A DNA stretch of 58,299 nucleotides from a virus. Shown here piece by piece: positions 28,394-36,095 of the stretch. The number at the start of each line of letters is the position of its first letter. Position 1 is the stretch's first letter. The position numbers and the translations under genes are program-made. The stretch spans positions 1 through 58,299 of the IMG/VR virus record IMGVR_UViG_3300021225_000305; one strand, written 5' to 3'. Below the pieces are notes generated by a model, which was given only the letters and a program-made list of their open reading frames with translations, made no database searches and was not told the DNA's origin.

Positions 28394-28729
28394 ATGAACG
28401 CATTCGATTTAAATAGAAAGGAATATATCCGAGTTAATAATAATAATGAAGATGCATTACCATCATTCAATAAATTACAGTTTTTAACTTCTTTTGTAAT
28501 TACTGCTGATGTAGGAAAACCATTACCAACGGTATTTGATTCTAGCACAGTTATTTCTTCTAACGGCAATTTAATTGGTAATGCTGAAATAATGTGTTCT
28601 GATAATTACTATGCAGGTGCTGGTTACGCTTGTTATATTTCTGAAATGGGAGTTATTAATTCAGGAGTAAACGTAAATTTACCATACGCAAAAGTAAATG
28701 TGTATGCAATGGATGGAGCTGTTCTTTAA
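28394..28729 (+). CDS. Unknown protein, 111 aa
   Basis: A beta-rich protein with a Gly/Tyr-rich stretch (DNYYAGAGYACYISEMG). It has its own promoter and meets the leftward gene at 28726 tail to tail. The composition resembles small virion or decoration proteins, but nothing specific is recognised. Confidence 0.6.
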   Translation: MNAFDLNRKEYIRVNNNNEDALPSFNKLQFLTSFVITADVGKPLPTVFDSSTVISSNGNLIGNAEIMCSDNYYAGAGYACYISEMGVINSGVNVNLPYAKVNVYAMDGAVL

Positions 28730-28980
28730 ATAGAGTCTCGGTTCATAAAGATAGACTTAATTGATTCGTAAGAAGTTTTGAATAGGCGTGGGTTTCCCAT
28801 GCCTATTTCTATTACAACATAGTCTGTAATCAACTCGTCAACCTGGCGTATAGACATTACATCTCGGATATCAAACATAGTGGTAACTAATTGTTCTGAT
28901 GGAGTGAGGTCAAAGAAGTCTATTCCTCCCGTATTGGTAAGGACCTCCATAGCCTCGATATAATAGCCTTTAATCAACAT
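28726..28980 (-). CDS. Unknown early protein, 84 aa
   Basis: 84 residues, acidic (DFFDLTPSEQLVTTMFDIRD). Last gene of the leftward run from 30.1 kb; overlaps 28970. Not recognised. Confidence 0.6.
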   Translation of the reverse strand: MLIKGYYIEAMEVLTNTGGIDFFDLTPSEQLVTTMFDIRDVMSIRQVDELITDYVVIEIGMGNPRLFKTSYESIKSIFMNRDSI

Positions 28981-29173
28981 TTGGACGTAGGATATACCTG
29001 ATCAATCTTCGTAGGTTCTTTGCGTCTCTATAGGATAGAGGGATTAATTGCCTTCCTGTCTCGTCAGTAATGGCAATATCTACTCCAGCTCCGTTAGCCC
29101 ACTCAGTGACTTCGAGCATTTTATTCTCTTCCTTATCGTGGAAGTAGGAAACCTTAGTTTTTTTTGTGTGCAT
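28970..29173 (-). CDS. Unknown early protein, 67 aa
   Basis: 67 residues with an amphipathic C-terminal helix (SYRDAKNLRRLIRYIL). Overlaps both neighbours. Not recognised. Confidence 0.6.
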   Translation of the reverse strand: MHTKKTKVSYFHDKEENKMLEVTEWANGAGVDIAITDETGRQLIPLSYRDAKNLRRLIRYILRPNVD

Positions 29174-29642
29174 TTTCTTTGAATCTTAATAGTTGATGTT
29201 GATCGAGAACATACGAGTTACCTGTACCAAGGTTTCGAATATTCTCCTCTAATTTAATATCCTGAGATCTAGCCCATCCTGCAAAGCGAACAGTGTAGTC
29301 ATCTTCAACAATAGCGAGAACATACATATCCATTGGGCGAGAGTTTAATTTAACAACCAAACGTCCATTCTTTAGACGAGTGCTTTTGATATCTATTGTC
29401 AAATTTTTATAGATGCAATCTGGCTTGCCTGCGGTATCATCAGCAAAAGATAGATCGAAGTGTACGTTGTGCCATTTGCAAAAAGCATATTCAGAGAGGC
29501 ATCCATCAAAGTCTATTTCAAAACCTGATTTATCTGTAGCAAACTTCTGATCGACCACATTATTTTTTCTACTGAAGAAAGATCTTGTAGAGGCAAGTGT
29601 TCTTAAAAAGTGGACCTCAGATTCGTGGAGTTTAATTATCAT
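29154..29642 (-). CDS. PD-(D/E)XK nuclease-like protein
   Basis: 162 residues. The layout fits the restriction-endonuclease fold: GCLSEYAFCKW with a Glu in helix 1, GKPDCIYKNL with the metal-binding Asp, then TIDIKST, the D-x-K. Predicted metal-dependent nuclease; target unknown. It stands in the early region with MazG-like and DnaA-like genes, so host DNA breakdown or phage DNA processing are options. Confidence 0.6.
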   Translation of the reverse strand: MIIKLHESEVHFLRTLASTRSFFSRKNNVVDQKFATDKSGFEIDFDGCLSEYAFCKWHNVHFDLSFADDTAGKPDCIYKNLTIDIKSTRLKNGRLVVKLNSRPMDMYVLAIVEDDYTVRFAGWARSQDIKLEENIRNLGTGNSYVLDQHQLLRFKENAHKKN

Positions 29643-29740
29643 GATGAGAAGCCTGTTTTATTGTTACTATTGTCATCTAAATATGATGCTACAGCAATAA
29701 CACCAGCTATTGCTAAAGCTAAAATAAACCAGTCGCTCAT
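29639..29740 (-). CDS. Very small membrane protein, 33 aa
   Basis: MSDWFILALAIAGVIAVASY begins a 33-residue single-pass protein. Stop/start overlaps at both ends (ATGA at 29642 and 29740) support real, coupled translation. Confidence 0.6.
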   Translation of the reverse strand: MSDWFILALAIAGVIAVASYLDDNSNNKTGFSS

Positions 29741-30111
29741 AATAAGAATTTTATATTAGGTGGTGAATATGATGAGGATTTAATTACTTTTCCGTATTCG
29801 TTGTACAGAGGTTTTCCGTCTTCTAATTTTGACATATTAGATCTATGTATCTCGTTGAATATATCCTCTAGCTTGTCTTGAATACCATGTCGTATAGCTG
29901 TGCCAATTAATACATACAGCATATCACCAATAGCATCAGCTACCTCTACTAAGTTTCCATCAGCAGCAGCATCTGCATACTCTTCTAACTCCTCTAATAA
30001 CAATCTGTACTGGAGTACGATTTCATTGCGGTCTAAATTAGTAGACTCTTTTCTTATTGGTAGATTGAAGGCTGTGTTAAACTCCTCTACCTTTTTAATT
30101 ATGTTTTTCAT
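29737..30111 (-). CDS. MazG-like NTP pyrophosphohydrolase
   Basis: 124 residues, helical. The core LLLEELEEYADAAADG followed by LVEVADAIGDMLYVLIG gives the E-x-x-E ... E-x-x-D metal site of all-alpha NTP pyrophosphatases, followed by FNEIHRSNMSKL. These enzymes hydrolyse non-standard or signalling nucleotides; phage forms may lower (p)ppGpp or clean nucleotide pools. Head gene of the run down to 28726, with its own promoter at 30190. Confidence 0.8.
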   Translation of the reverse strand: MKNIIKKVEEFNTAFNLPIRKESTNLDRNEIVLQYRLLLEELEEYADAAADGNLVEVADAIGDMLYVLIGTAIRHGIQDKLEDIFNEIHRSNMSKLEDGKPLYNEYGKVIKSSSYSPPNIKFLL

Positions 30112-30130
30112 GTGTGTTTAATTTTACACC

Positions 30131-30165
30131 CTAACCTGGCATATGTAAATTTTAGCCAGGATTAG
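30131..30165 (-). promoter_or_regulatory. Hairpin in the leader of the MazG-like gene
   Basis: CCTGGC (30135-30140) pairs with GCCAGG (30155-30160), extended by CTAA/TTAG. It lies between the promoter at 30190 and the ATG at 30111. There is no T run on the minus strand, so it is probably a leader hairpin rather than a terminator. Confidence 0.5.
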
Positions 30166-30189
30166 AGCGTAATAGTTTAATGTTCTTTA

Positions 30190-30197
30190 CAAAGATA
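30190..30197 (-). promoter_or_regulatory. Promoter -7 box TATCTTTG (leftward)
   Basis: TATCTTTG on the minus strand, about 80 bases before the MazG-like ATG. Confidence 0.6.
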
Positions 30198-30243
30198 GCA
30201 AAGAATTTTATAAAGTCAATTAAAAGATATTAACAATGCGGTG

Positions 30244-30387
30244 TTATGATCCGCAGTATAAGCATCCCTCCTCTTCTTCTTCGGAGGAGTTAGAAACGCG
30301 AATGGCTTCTATTTCAACTTGAGCATCCGTCCAATCAGGGTGCATATTCTTAATTAAGTGTTTTAAAAACGGCAAATTATTTTCCAT
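30244..30387 (-). CDS. Small acidic protein, 47 aa
   Basis: MENNLPFLKHLIKNMHPDWT starts a 47-residue ORF that ends with a Glu run and CLYCGS. A single CxxC could bind metal as a dimer. It overlaps the 30377 gene by an ATGGAAAATAA junction. Confidence 0.55.
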   Translation of the reverse strand: MENNLPFLKHLIKNMHPDWTDAQVEIEAIRVSNSSEEEEEGCLYCGS

Positions 30388-30469
30388 ATGTTTTATCTTC
30401 TTCGTATTCGTAATCCATTAATGTTACAATCACAGGTGTGTATGTATCTGTTTCTTCATTGTATGTCAT
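30377..30469 (-). CDS. Very small protein, 30 aa
   Basis: MTYNEETDTYTPVIVTLMDY begins a 30-residue ORF. Its start lies inside the 3' end of the 30456 gene and its stop overlaps the 30387 start. Weak evidence beyond the exact coupling. Confidence 0.4.
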   Translation of the reverse strand: MTYNEETDTYTPVIVTLMDYEYEEDKTYGK

Positions 30470-30695
30470 CCATAGCTCTTCGTAGGTAGACGGCAAGGTC
30501 GAGTGCTTCTTCATAGGCTTCTTTTATCCAGTCTTTCAAAATTAAGTCTTTTCGATCAACTGTGGTCCCATATTCTTTCAAACCTTTTTCCTCTCTTTTA
30601 CGAAGATCTGCAATTACACTTTCAAGAGTATTTGAACTTTTTTCATCCTTGTAATTATACTTGATTTTGCTTATAGTTGTCTTACTCTGCTCCAT
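30456..30695 (-). CDS. Conserved-style early phage protein
   Basis: 79 residues from ATG 30695 (the ORF extends to 30704). KREEKGLKEYGTTVDRKDL and EAYEEALDLAVYLRRA form a motif pair seen in many phage early proteins; the E-x-x-x-x-D/E helix is reminiscent of the MazG fold. A nucleotide-related role is a guess. Confidence 0.65.
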   Translation of the reverse strand: MEQSKTTISKIKYNYKDEKSSNTLESVIADLRKREEKGLKEYGTTVDRKDLILKDWIKEAYEEALDLAVYLRRAMDDIQ

Positions 30696-30918
30696 AGGTC
30701 TCATAGTGTTTAAGGATAATATCTTCTACAAATCTCTTTTTAAGCTCATCCCAACCTCCCCAGTTAGTTTCACTTGATGATGGGTGAGCAGAGACAGAAT
30801 ACATTGTCCCTAGATTATTCACTTTCTTTATTAAAGTATATTCATACTTCATGTCTAAGATAACTTCTCCATGAAAGTGGTACTCTGTTTCGTGTGGTTT
30901 TTGAATTGTGATCTCCAT
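30682..30918 (-). CDS. Small early protein, 78 aa
   Basis: 78 residues. The sequence alternates strands and a helix and includes SVSAHPSSSETNWGGWDELK, a style common in small phage proteins. It overlaps 30695. Not recognised. Confidence 0.65.
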   Translation of the reverse strand: MEITIQKPHETEYHFHGEVILDMKYEYTLIKKVNNLGTMYSVSAHPSSSETNWGGWDELKKRFVEDIILKHYETYGAE

Positions 30919-30925
30919 AATTTTT

Positions 30926-31438
30926 TTAGTCTTGAATTTTTAATTTGTAAAGTAGTTCTCTGTACGCAACTCGTGGTTGTGAGTATCCATGTTCCTCCAT
31001 TTTCTCAACAAAGTATTGGACTAACATTCTGTCTTTCCACGATGTTTCAACGCAGTCTTGAAACTCATTAATTCCATATAATACTGTAGCGTAATGTTTG
31101 TTATCGAACTCTTCACCTACTCCAGATAGTGTAATTGGAAGAGTTTTGTACATCATCCACATCACCATTTGACGATAGGCAACATTCTCTCTCTTTCTAT
31201 TCTTTTCACCTGTGGCATTGAACACCTTCATGGCTAAATCTTTCATAAGATCGATATAGTTTCTCATATTAGTACCTATAGCTACATTATGAATTACATG
31301 CTGAAATTTATCAGCCTCTTCCTTTAGGTGAGGTAAATAAAGAACTAGATCTTTGATGAATCTTTCTTTTCTCTCATTTGGCACATATTCTAAGATGTCT
31401 CCAAAGTGAATTGCTTTTTTTTCTTTCTCTGTTGTCAT
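30926..31438 (-). CDS. DnaA domain IV-like DNA-binding protein
   Basis: 170 residues. Residues about 80-128 match the DnaA C-terminal DNA-binding domain: RKRENVAYRQMVMWMMYKT, then TLSGVGEEF, then HYATVLYGI, against the DnaA pattern R-x-R...A-R-Q...M-Y-L, L-x-x-I-G-x-x-F and H-x-T-V-L. There is no AAA+ ATPase domain; the N-terminal 80 and C-terminal 40 residues are helical. It sits next to the primase-helicase, so it could bind DnaA boxes at the phage origin, load the helicase, or block host DnaA. Confidence 0.7.
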   Translation of the reverse strand: MTTEKEKKAIHFGDILEYVPNERKERFIKDLVLYLPHLKEEADKFQHVIHNVAIGTNMRNYIDLMKDLAMKVFNATGEKNRKRENVAYRQMVMWMMYKTLPITLSGVGEEFDNKHYATVLYGINEFQDCVETSWKDRMLVQYFVEKMEEHGYSQPRVAYRELLYKLKIQD

Positions 31439-31443
31439 TTTTT

Positions 31444-31872
31444 TTATTTGATTTGATTGAACATTTCCTTAACTTGATCTATTGTGTGACTTTGAATAAA
31501 ATTCCAGTAGACGAATTTGTATAAATTATGTAGATATTTTTCCTGGTACTTTTTTGAACCATTTGGCTTTCCGAGACCAAGCTCCTTGCAAGTTCTAATA
31601 CTTGCGTTTTTCTTGATGTTTTCATTTACTTCTTTGTTTATTAAATTATTCTTTCGCAAATATCTAACATTTTTCTCACAAAATGCAAATAAAACTTCAA
31701 TTATTTCTACATATTTTTTATTAACACAGATATAAACAGCCTCGATATTTTCGTAAAAGTCTTGTTTTGAACCAGTTAACTCTCCGTCTTTATATTTAGT
31801 GATTGCCAATTGTCTGAGTCCGTATTGGAATGATGGATCAGAATGGTATATCTTCGTTTCCATAGATGTCAT
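31444..31872 (-). CDS. Unknown early protein, about 142 aa
   Basis: Start taken at ATG 31872; in-frame ATGs also at 31893 and 31863, all inside the 3' end of the primase-helicase gene. A helical, Lys-rich protein ending FIQSHTIDQVKEMFNQIK. It lies between the primase-helicase and DnaA-like genes, so a replication accessory role is possible. Confidence 0.65.
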   Translation of the reverse strand: MTSMETKIYHSDPSFQYGLRQLAITKYKDGELTGSKQDFYENIEAVYICVNKKYVEIIEVLFAFCEKNVRYLRKNNLINKEVNENIKKNASIRTCKELGLGKPNGSKKYQEKYLHNLYKFVYWNFIQSHTIDQVKEMFNQIK

Positions 31873-33586
31873 CATTTTTTTGTTCGTAATCATTTATTGG
31901 GCTGAAACGCTCCTCACTTCCAATCTCAGTAAAACGCTTGCACTTTACATCGTATAGGAATCGCACCTCTCCAACTCTTCCCACAAAAGACCACCTAATC
32001 TTCTGAATGTGGACCTGTGTCTCTCCAGTTGCGTAATCTCTATAGACCACAAAACCATTGTCACATTTGTTGAAGAAATGTGCTGAACCTGCGATGTCGT
32101 AGAGAGTAGGGACAACATAGGCTCCATTCTCTTTTCTAATTTTTGTCGGGTGTGCGACAAGGAAAACATGTACTCCATAACGGTCTTTAAATCTTTTTAC
32201 TTTTGTTAATGCTTCTGATATATATTGTGTTTCGCTCATCCCCTTTGGGACTTGATGTTCTACATAGTTCCAAGGATCTATTACAAGGCAATTGATTCCA
32301 TTTCTCTTTACAAGCTCCGCTGCTTTGTCAAGGATGCCATCAATGGTAACATCCATTTCATCAATCTTCATGAAGAAAAACATGTCCTCTACAAACTCAC
32401 GGGCAACATCTACTTCCTTTTCGGTCATTTTTAATATAGGATTGTAAGAGAAAAATGACTTACCTATAAATAATTCGGCTAACTCAGTAAATAATATTTC
32501 AGTAGGTTGTTTTTCTGGAGAAAACATTGCTATCTTCCAAGAGTGCTTTGCAGCGAGTCTAACTATGATATTACTCAGGAATGTAGATTTACCAGCGTTG
32601 GGAGTACCTGTAATTATTGTAAACTCTGAACCTCTAAAAGAAATATGTTCATCAAGCATTGGATAACCAGCCTTAAGCCCCGTTGGAAAACCGTTAAGAT
32701 ATATGTCATTTATCTTATCTCTAACATCATTTACTTTCTCTATTCCTTCTATCGGTATCTGATAAGCCTCAGCTATTATTTTTTGTAGCATGTCTGGGCC
32801 GTAGGAGAGAAGTATTTCGTTGGCATCCTTACACCCGTCAATAGAATTTACATACCATATTCTTTCTCTTCCAAGTCTTCTTGTCAACTCATCGCGTAGA
32901 GAAAGTCCTGCTGAATCATTATCTGTAAAAATGATAATTTTATCCTTGTCCGCGAAGTCATCGATACAGTTATCAAGATACTTTAAATTCTGATTACCTT
33001 TAGAAGCTCCGTTTGGAACGCTTACAACTGGGTATATTCCACTTTCGTGCATTGAGAGGCAGTCCATTTCACCCTCAACGATTACACACCATTTATAGCC
33101 CTCTAATGAGTTTAAGTTGTACATGATCAACTCAGCTCCAGAAACCATACGAAAATTCTTCTCAGCGTCTCTGTATTTTACGTTGACAAGAATATCATTT
33201 TTAAAGTAATTAAAGCATATAGCGTTTCTTTTCTTTTGAACCTGAGGAAAGAACTGTTCCTCCTCTGTTATTTTAAATTGAAGAAGTGTATTGTTTGATA
33301 TTCCTCTTGACTCAAACCAAGAAACAACCTTATCGCTTACCTTTTGAAGTCGAGAGACAGGCATTACATATTCAACTTTCTTCTCATTTACATTGACACT
33401 CTTGCCGTCTGATGCCGAACAGGCTGGGTAGTGACATTTGTACACTCCCATCTCCACGTTAACAGATAGACTCTTGTCCTTCTTGTTCGATCTCCCATCC
33501 ACACAGAAGGGGCAATTAACCTTCTGCTGTCCTGGGATGTCCTTGCACTTAATTCCTAGTGCTGTTATTTTTTGGTAGTTGCTCAT
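31838..33586 (-). CDS. T7 gp4-type primase-helicase
   Basis: 582 residues. N-terminal zinc ribbon (Cys25, Cys28, Cys51, Cys56: CPFC ... CHYPAC). TOPRIM primase domain with VEGEMD (170-175) and FTDNDSAG (220-227). C-terminal RecA-fold helicase with Walker A GTPNAGKST (327-335), Walker B CLVIDPWN (433-440), and VAHPTK (478-482) as sensor. It would prime the lagging strand and unwind the fork. Genes on both sides are replication-related. No DNA polymerase gene is present, so it must work with the host polymerase. Confidence 0.92.
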   Translation of the reverse strand: MSNYQKITALGIKCKDIPGQQKVNCPFCVDGRSNKKDKSLSVNVEMGVYKCHYPACSASDGKSVNVNEKKVEYVMPVSRLQKVSDKVVSWFESRGISNNTLLQFKITEEEQFFPQVQKKRNAICFNYFKNDILVNVKYRDAEKNFRMVSGAELIMYNLNSLEGYKWCVIVEGEMDCLSMHESGIYPVVSVPNGASKGNQNLKYLDNCIDDFADKDKIIIFTDNDSAGLSLRDELTRRLGRERIWYVNSIDGCKDANEILLSYGPDMLQKIIAEAYQIPIEGIEKVNDVRDKINDIYLNGFPTGLKAGYPMLDEHISFRGSEFTIITGTPNAGKSTFLSNIIVRLAAKHSWKIAMFSPEKQPTEILFTELAELFIGKSFFSYNPILKMTEKEVDVAREFVEDMFFFMKIDEMDVTIDGILDKAAELVKRNGINCLVIDPWNYVEHQVPKGMSETQYISEALTKVKRFKDRYGVHVFLVAHPTKIRKENGAYVVPTLYDIAGSAHFFNKCDNGFVVYRDYATGETQVHIQKIRWSFVGRVGEVRFLYDVKCKRFTEIGSEERFSPINDYEQKNDDIYGNEDIPF

Positions 33587-34317
33587 ATTTTCTTAAAGTA
33601 TCCTGGTTCTGCTCTATCGATTTCTTGTTGTGTTTTATAATGTACGCTTCCGAAAAAATCTCTTACTTTTATTTTTTCTTCTTGAATTTTGGCACTGTCC
33701 TTAAACCATACGTGCATTTTCAACCTCCAATTTTTTACAGGAGAGTCGTTTTTATCTCTCCAATCATTAGATGAGTAATATTCAAATGCCTTTATTGCTA
33801 CACTCTCCTGGTATCCTTTTTCTTTAAAATACAATTTCACTTCTTCTAAACTAGGTGGCATCGAATTTGATTTTGATTTTTTTGCCATAGTATTAGTAGT
33901 AGTATTTGTATTACTGTATATTCTTAGTGTATCTGGTATTGCTTTGACCTCAGGGGCTACTCGATTGCCCGACTGGGCAGATGGGTTTTCTGTCGAGTCA
34001 TATGGTTTAATGAACTTCTTTTCGTCAACAAATGCATACCATAAAGTCTTATCAATAGCAAGTTTATTGTAGTTCCCTTTCATTAATACACCATCGGCAA
34101 CTAAATGATCAATAGCAGTTCTTACCTGTTTTTCTGAAAGGTATTCAAAGTTTTTGGCAAGTTCTTTTAATGATATGTAAGTCCAAGTTCTTCCGTCCTT
34201 AAAATTATACTTCTGATCGATATTATGTTCAATCCAAAACTTAAAGTTCTTGATTAAAACAGCTTCTGCTAAACCGTACTCTTTAGCGTGTTGAACTTCA
34301 AATGAATGTAAACTCAT
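33583..34317 (-). CDS. Winged-helix replication protein (DnaD/O-protein-like)
   Basis: 244 residues. The N-terminus resembles a replication-initiator winged helix: EYGLAEAVLIKNFKFWIEHN, then RTWTYISLKELAKNFEYLSE and KQVRTAIDHLVADGVL. A Ser/Thr/Asn linker (about 110-155) leads to a C-terminal helical domain (EEVKLYFKEKGYQ ... DWRDKNDSPVKNWRLKMHVW), as in DnaD-like helicase loaders. It overlaps the primase-helicase gene directly, supporting a loader role. Confidence 0.8.
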   Translation of the reverse strand: MSLHSFEVQHAKEYGLAEAVLIKNFKFWIEHNIDQKYNFKDGRTWTYISLKELAKNFEYLSEKQVRTAIDHLVADGVLMKGNYNKLAIDKTLWYAFVDEKKFIKPYDSTENPSAQSGNRVAPEVKAIPDTLRIYSNTNTTTNTMAKKSKSNSMPPSLEEVKLYFKEKGYQESVAIKAFEYYSSNDWRDKNDSPVKNWRLKMHVWFKDSAKIQEEKIKVRDFFGSVHYKTQQEIDRAEPGYFKKI

Positions 34318-34835
34318 AATAAACCTCCTATTTTTTTTAATAACATTAAATCAGTATTTGTTAAATCAAACCACTCACCTCTAATCCATTTGTCTTTAAA
34401 AATTTCATGTAACATCCTCTCTTGATTTACTGTTCCTTGGAAAAAAAACAAGAGTTCTATTGATGATTTTTGACTAAGCAAAGTAGCTTCTCTTTTTGTA
34501 GGGCTATCACTTCTTCCAATTTTATAATGACCAGTATGGTGATCTATCATTACATACAAATTAGTTAATCTACTTTTTTTCTTTTTGTTCATTAAATTAT
34601 AAGTAGCAATATCTAATTCTCTCTCAGCTTCTTGTTTCATTTCCTGTTCGTGCTGCTCTATAGATTTTTTATACTTCAAATAAAGTTCTTTTGTTCTTAT
34701 TAAGACTTCAATAATTGCATCAATTTCTTTATCCGTGTAGCATAATCTTCCATTAGGGACATACGTTTGAGTTTCTTCATTGTAAATAAGTAATTCATGT
34801 CTTCCTATGGCTCTAATAACCTGGATTGTATTCAT
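34314..34835 (-). CDS. GIY-YIG (T5orf172/MUG113-type) protein
   Basis: 173 residues from ATG 34835; the ORF extends to 34946 but that start would lie upstream of a terminator and in the promoter. A helical N-terminal half (coiled coil about 50-90), then LYVMIDHHTGHYKIGRSDSP, the GIY-YIG variant with YKIGRS, and EWFDL at the end of the domain. Some such domains are DNA-damaging or homing nucleases; others are inactive. It overlaps the next gene by four bases. Confidence 0.7.
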   Translation of the reverse strand: MNTIQVIRAIGRHELLIYNEETQTYVPNGRLCYTDKEIDAIIEVLIRTKELYLKYKKSIEQHEQEMKQEAERELDIATYNLMNKKKKSRLTNLYVMIDHHTGHYKIGRSDSPTKREATLLSQKSSIELLFFFQGTVNQERMLHEIFKDKWIRGEWFDLTNTDLMLLKKIGGLL

Positions 34836-34847
34836 AATTTTTTGAGA

Positions 34848-34939
34848 AAAAAATGCCCCGAAGAATGGGGAGGTCGCAGTCTCACACCATTCAACAGGGC
34901 TAATGTTTTTATGTTTTTGATCCGCTGCGACTCGAATCG
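34848..34939 (-). ncRNA. Candidate small RNA with own promoter and terminator
   Basis: Downstream of the -7 box at 34951-34944, the minus strand has GTCGCAG (34931-34925) that pairs with CTGCGAC (34879-34873) over a 45-nt loop. A terminator follows: CCCC-ATTCTTC-GGGG, then a T run (34870-34847). This gives an RNA of about 90 nt before the 34835 gene. It may act as an attenuating leader or a free small RNA. Confidence 0.55.
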
Positions 34940-34943
34940 TAAA

Positions 34944-34951
34944 CAAAGATA
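34944..34951 (-). promoter_or_regulatory. Promoter TTTG / TATCTTTG (leftward)
   Basis: TTTG, 20 bases, then TATCTTTG on the minus strand; it overlaps the 3' end of the 34959 gene. Confidence 0.65.
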
Positions 34952-34958
34952 ATACGTT

Positions 34959-35177
34959 TTACGCTGCTCTCCAAATACGAACCCCGCCATCCATAGTTCT
35001 CGCGGTAAGCTCGTAGTTTCTTTTCTTCTTTTGGTAGAACAATTTAGCGAGATACTTTGATGTTTCTCCTTTAACGAAGAATGAATCTCCAACTTCTAAT
35101 TCAGGCAAGATATACTCAGTCTTGCGTCCTCTTCCACTACTATCTGGGATCGGGATGTTTTTATCAATATTCAACAT
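34959..35177 (-). CDS. Small protein, DUF7303-like
   Basis: 72 residues. The start MLNIDKNIPIPDSSGRGRK, followed by VGDSFFVKG, and a C-terminal Arg/Trp strand (GGVRIWRAA) match a small-protein type often found in phages (annotated as DUF7303). First leftward gene next to the divergent promoter region. Role unknown. Confidence 0.65.
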   Translation of the reverse strand: MLNIDKNIPIPDSSGRGRKTEYILPELEVGDSFFVKGETSKYLAKLFYQKKKRNYELTARTMDGGVRIWRAA

Positions 35178-35344
35178 GGTTTTTTTATTATGTGTGTTTT
35201 TACTTTTGCAAATGTAATGACATTCTTACAAATATTCCAAATAAATTTTAATAACAAGTTAACGACTGTTTGTTGAAAACTATTAAAACCATTCCTTTAC
35301 ATTCCAAACTTTATTGTTAAATTTGCAAAACAAAATTACACAAA
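35178..35344. promoter_or_regulatory. Divergent promoter region between leftward and rightward genes
   Basis: TACATTTG on the minus strand (35216-35209) drives the leftward genes and TAAATTTG on the plus strand (35318-35325) drives the SSB gene, 20 bases before its ATG. Between them is AT-rich DNA with A/T tracts. The region is also a possible origin, though I see no repeats comparable to 22.5 kb. Confidence 0.6.
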
Positions 35345-35689
35345 ATGAATATTAAAGGAAAAATCAAATCGGTAGGCAACACCGAACAGAAGAGTGCCAA
35401 ATTTGCAATCAGAACATTTGTTGTTGAAATTGAGGGTAAGTACCCAGAGTTGATAGAGTTTCAGCTTGTAAACAACAACACATTTATTATCGATCCTTTT
35501 AAGACAGGGGATGAAGTTGATGTTTACTTTAACCTTAAAGGAAGAGAGTATAACGGAAGAGTTTATAATTCTCTTCAGGCATGGAAGATTGAGGGAGAAC
35601 CAAAATCAAACACACATGAAACAACAACACAAGAAAACGCCCCCCAGACCACAACCGAAACAAAAGAAGACGGAGACCTCCCATTCTAA
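35345..35689 (+). CDS. Single-stranded DNA-binding protein (DUF3127-like)
   Basis: 114 residues. An OB-fold-like N-terminus (MNIKGKIKSVGNTEQKSAKF ... RTFVVEI, FNLKGREYNGRVYNSLQAWK) is followed by a Thr/Gln/Asn-rich linker and the acidic tip GDLPF. That ending copies the SSB tail that docks host partners. Likely coats phage ssDNA. It is followed by a terminator, so it is transcribed alone. Confidence 0.8.
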   Translation: MNIKGKIKSVGNTEQKSAKFAIRTFVVEIEGKYPELIEFQLVNNNTFIIDPFKTGDEVDVYFNLKGREYNGRVYNSLQAWKIEGEPKSNTHETTTQENAPQTTTETKEDGDLPF

Positions 35690-35703
35690 TGTTAAAAGAA
35701 AGT

Positions 35704-35727
35704 CCCCCTTGTTTAGGGGGATTTTTG
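35704..35727 (+). terminator. Terminator after the SSB gene
   Basis: CCCCC (35704-35708) and GGGGG (35716-35720) with a 7-base loop, then five T. It separates SSB from the next promoter. Confidence 0.8.
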
Positions 35728-35735
35728 TATTTTTG
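35728..35735 (+). promoter_or_regulatory. Promoter -7 box TATTTTTG
   Basis: TATTTTTG immediately follows the SSB terminator and is 15 bases before ATG 35751. Confidence 0.55.
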
Positions 35736-35750
35736 GATAAAATTAAATCT

Positions 35751-36095
35751 ATGTTCTTCAAATCAAAAAAGAAAAAAGAGGAGGAGTCAACTCCATTACC
35801 TGTTTTGTGTAGCACATACTGCGTAGTATGGAACAGCGAAGAAGAGATTGAAAACAATCCTGGTCAGGGTTTATATACAGACTTTGTGCCTATCATTTTT
35901 GACGTCACAAAAGTGTCTGCAATCCAAGCCGATGTTGAGTTTAGAAATGATGGTACGGCATCAGTTGGATCACGAACATTAATATATCTATTGGGTTCTG
36001 ATGAGCCTCTTATAATAGATTGTCCATATAAAACTTTTGTTGAGACGTTCACACTTTTAAAATCAAACGAAGCTTATAATAATGCAAACCACTAA
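35751..36095 (+). CDS. Unknown protein, 114 aa
   Basis: Start taken at ATG 35751, after the promoter; the longer frame starts inside the SSB gene. A Lys-rich N-terminus (MFFKSKKKKEEE) is followed by a beta-rich domain with one Cys pair early (CSTYC). It overlaps the metallophosphoesterase start. Not recognised. Confidence 0.65.
   Translation: MFFKSKKKKEEESTPLPVLCSTYCVVWNSEEEIENNPGQGLYTDFVPIIFDVTKVSAIQADVEFRNDGTASVGSRTLIYLLGSDEPLIIDCPYKTFVETFTLLKSNEAYNNANH

Noticed and set aside
35178-35344. Main replication origin at the divergent promoter region
   Set aside because: AT-rich but without repeats or DnaA-box-like clusters; the 22.5-22.9 kb block is a better candidate.
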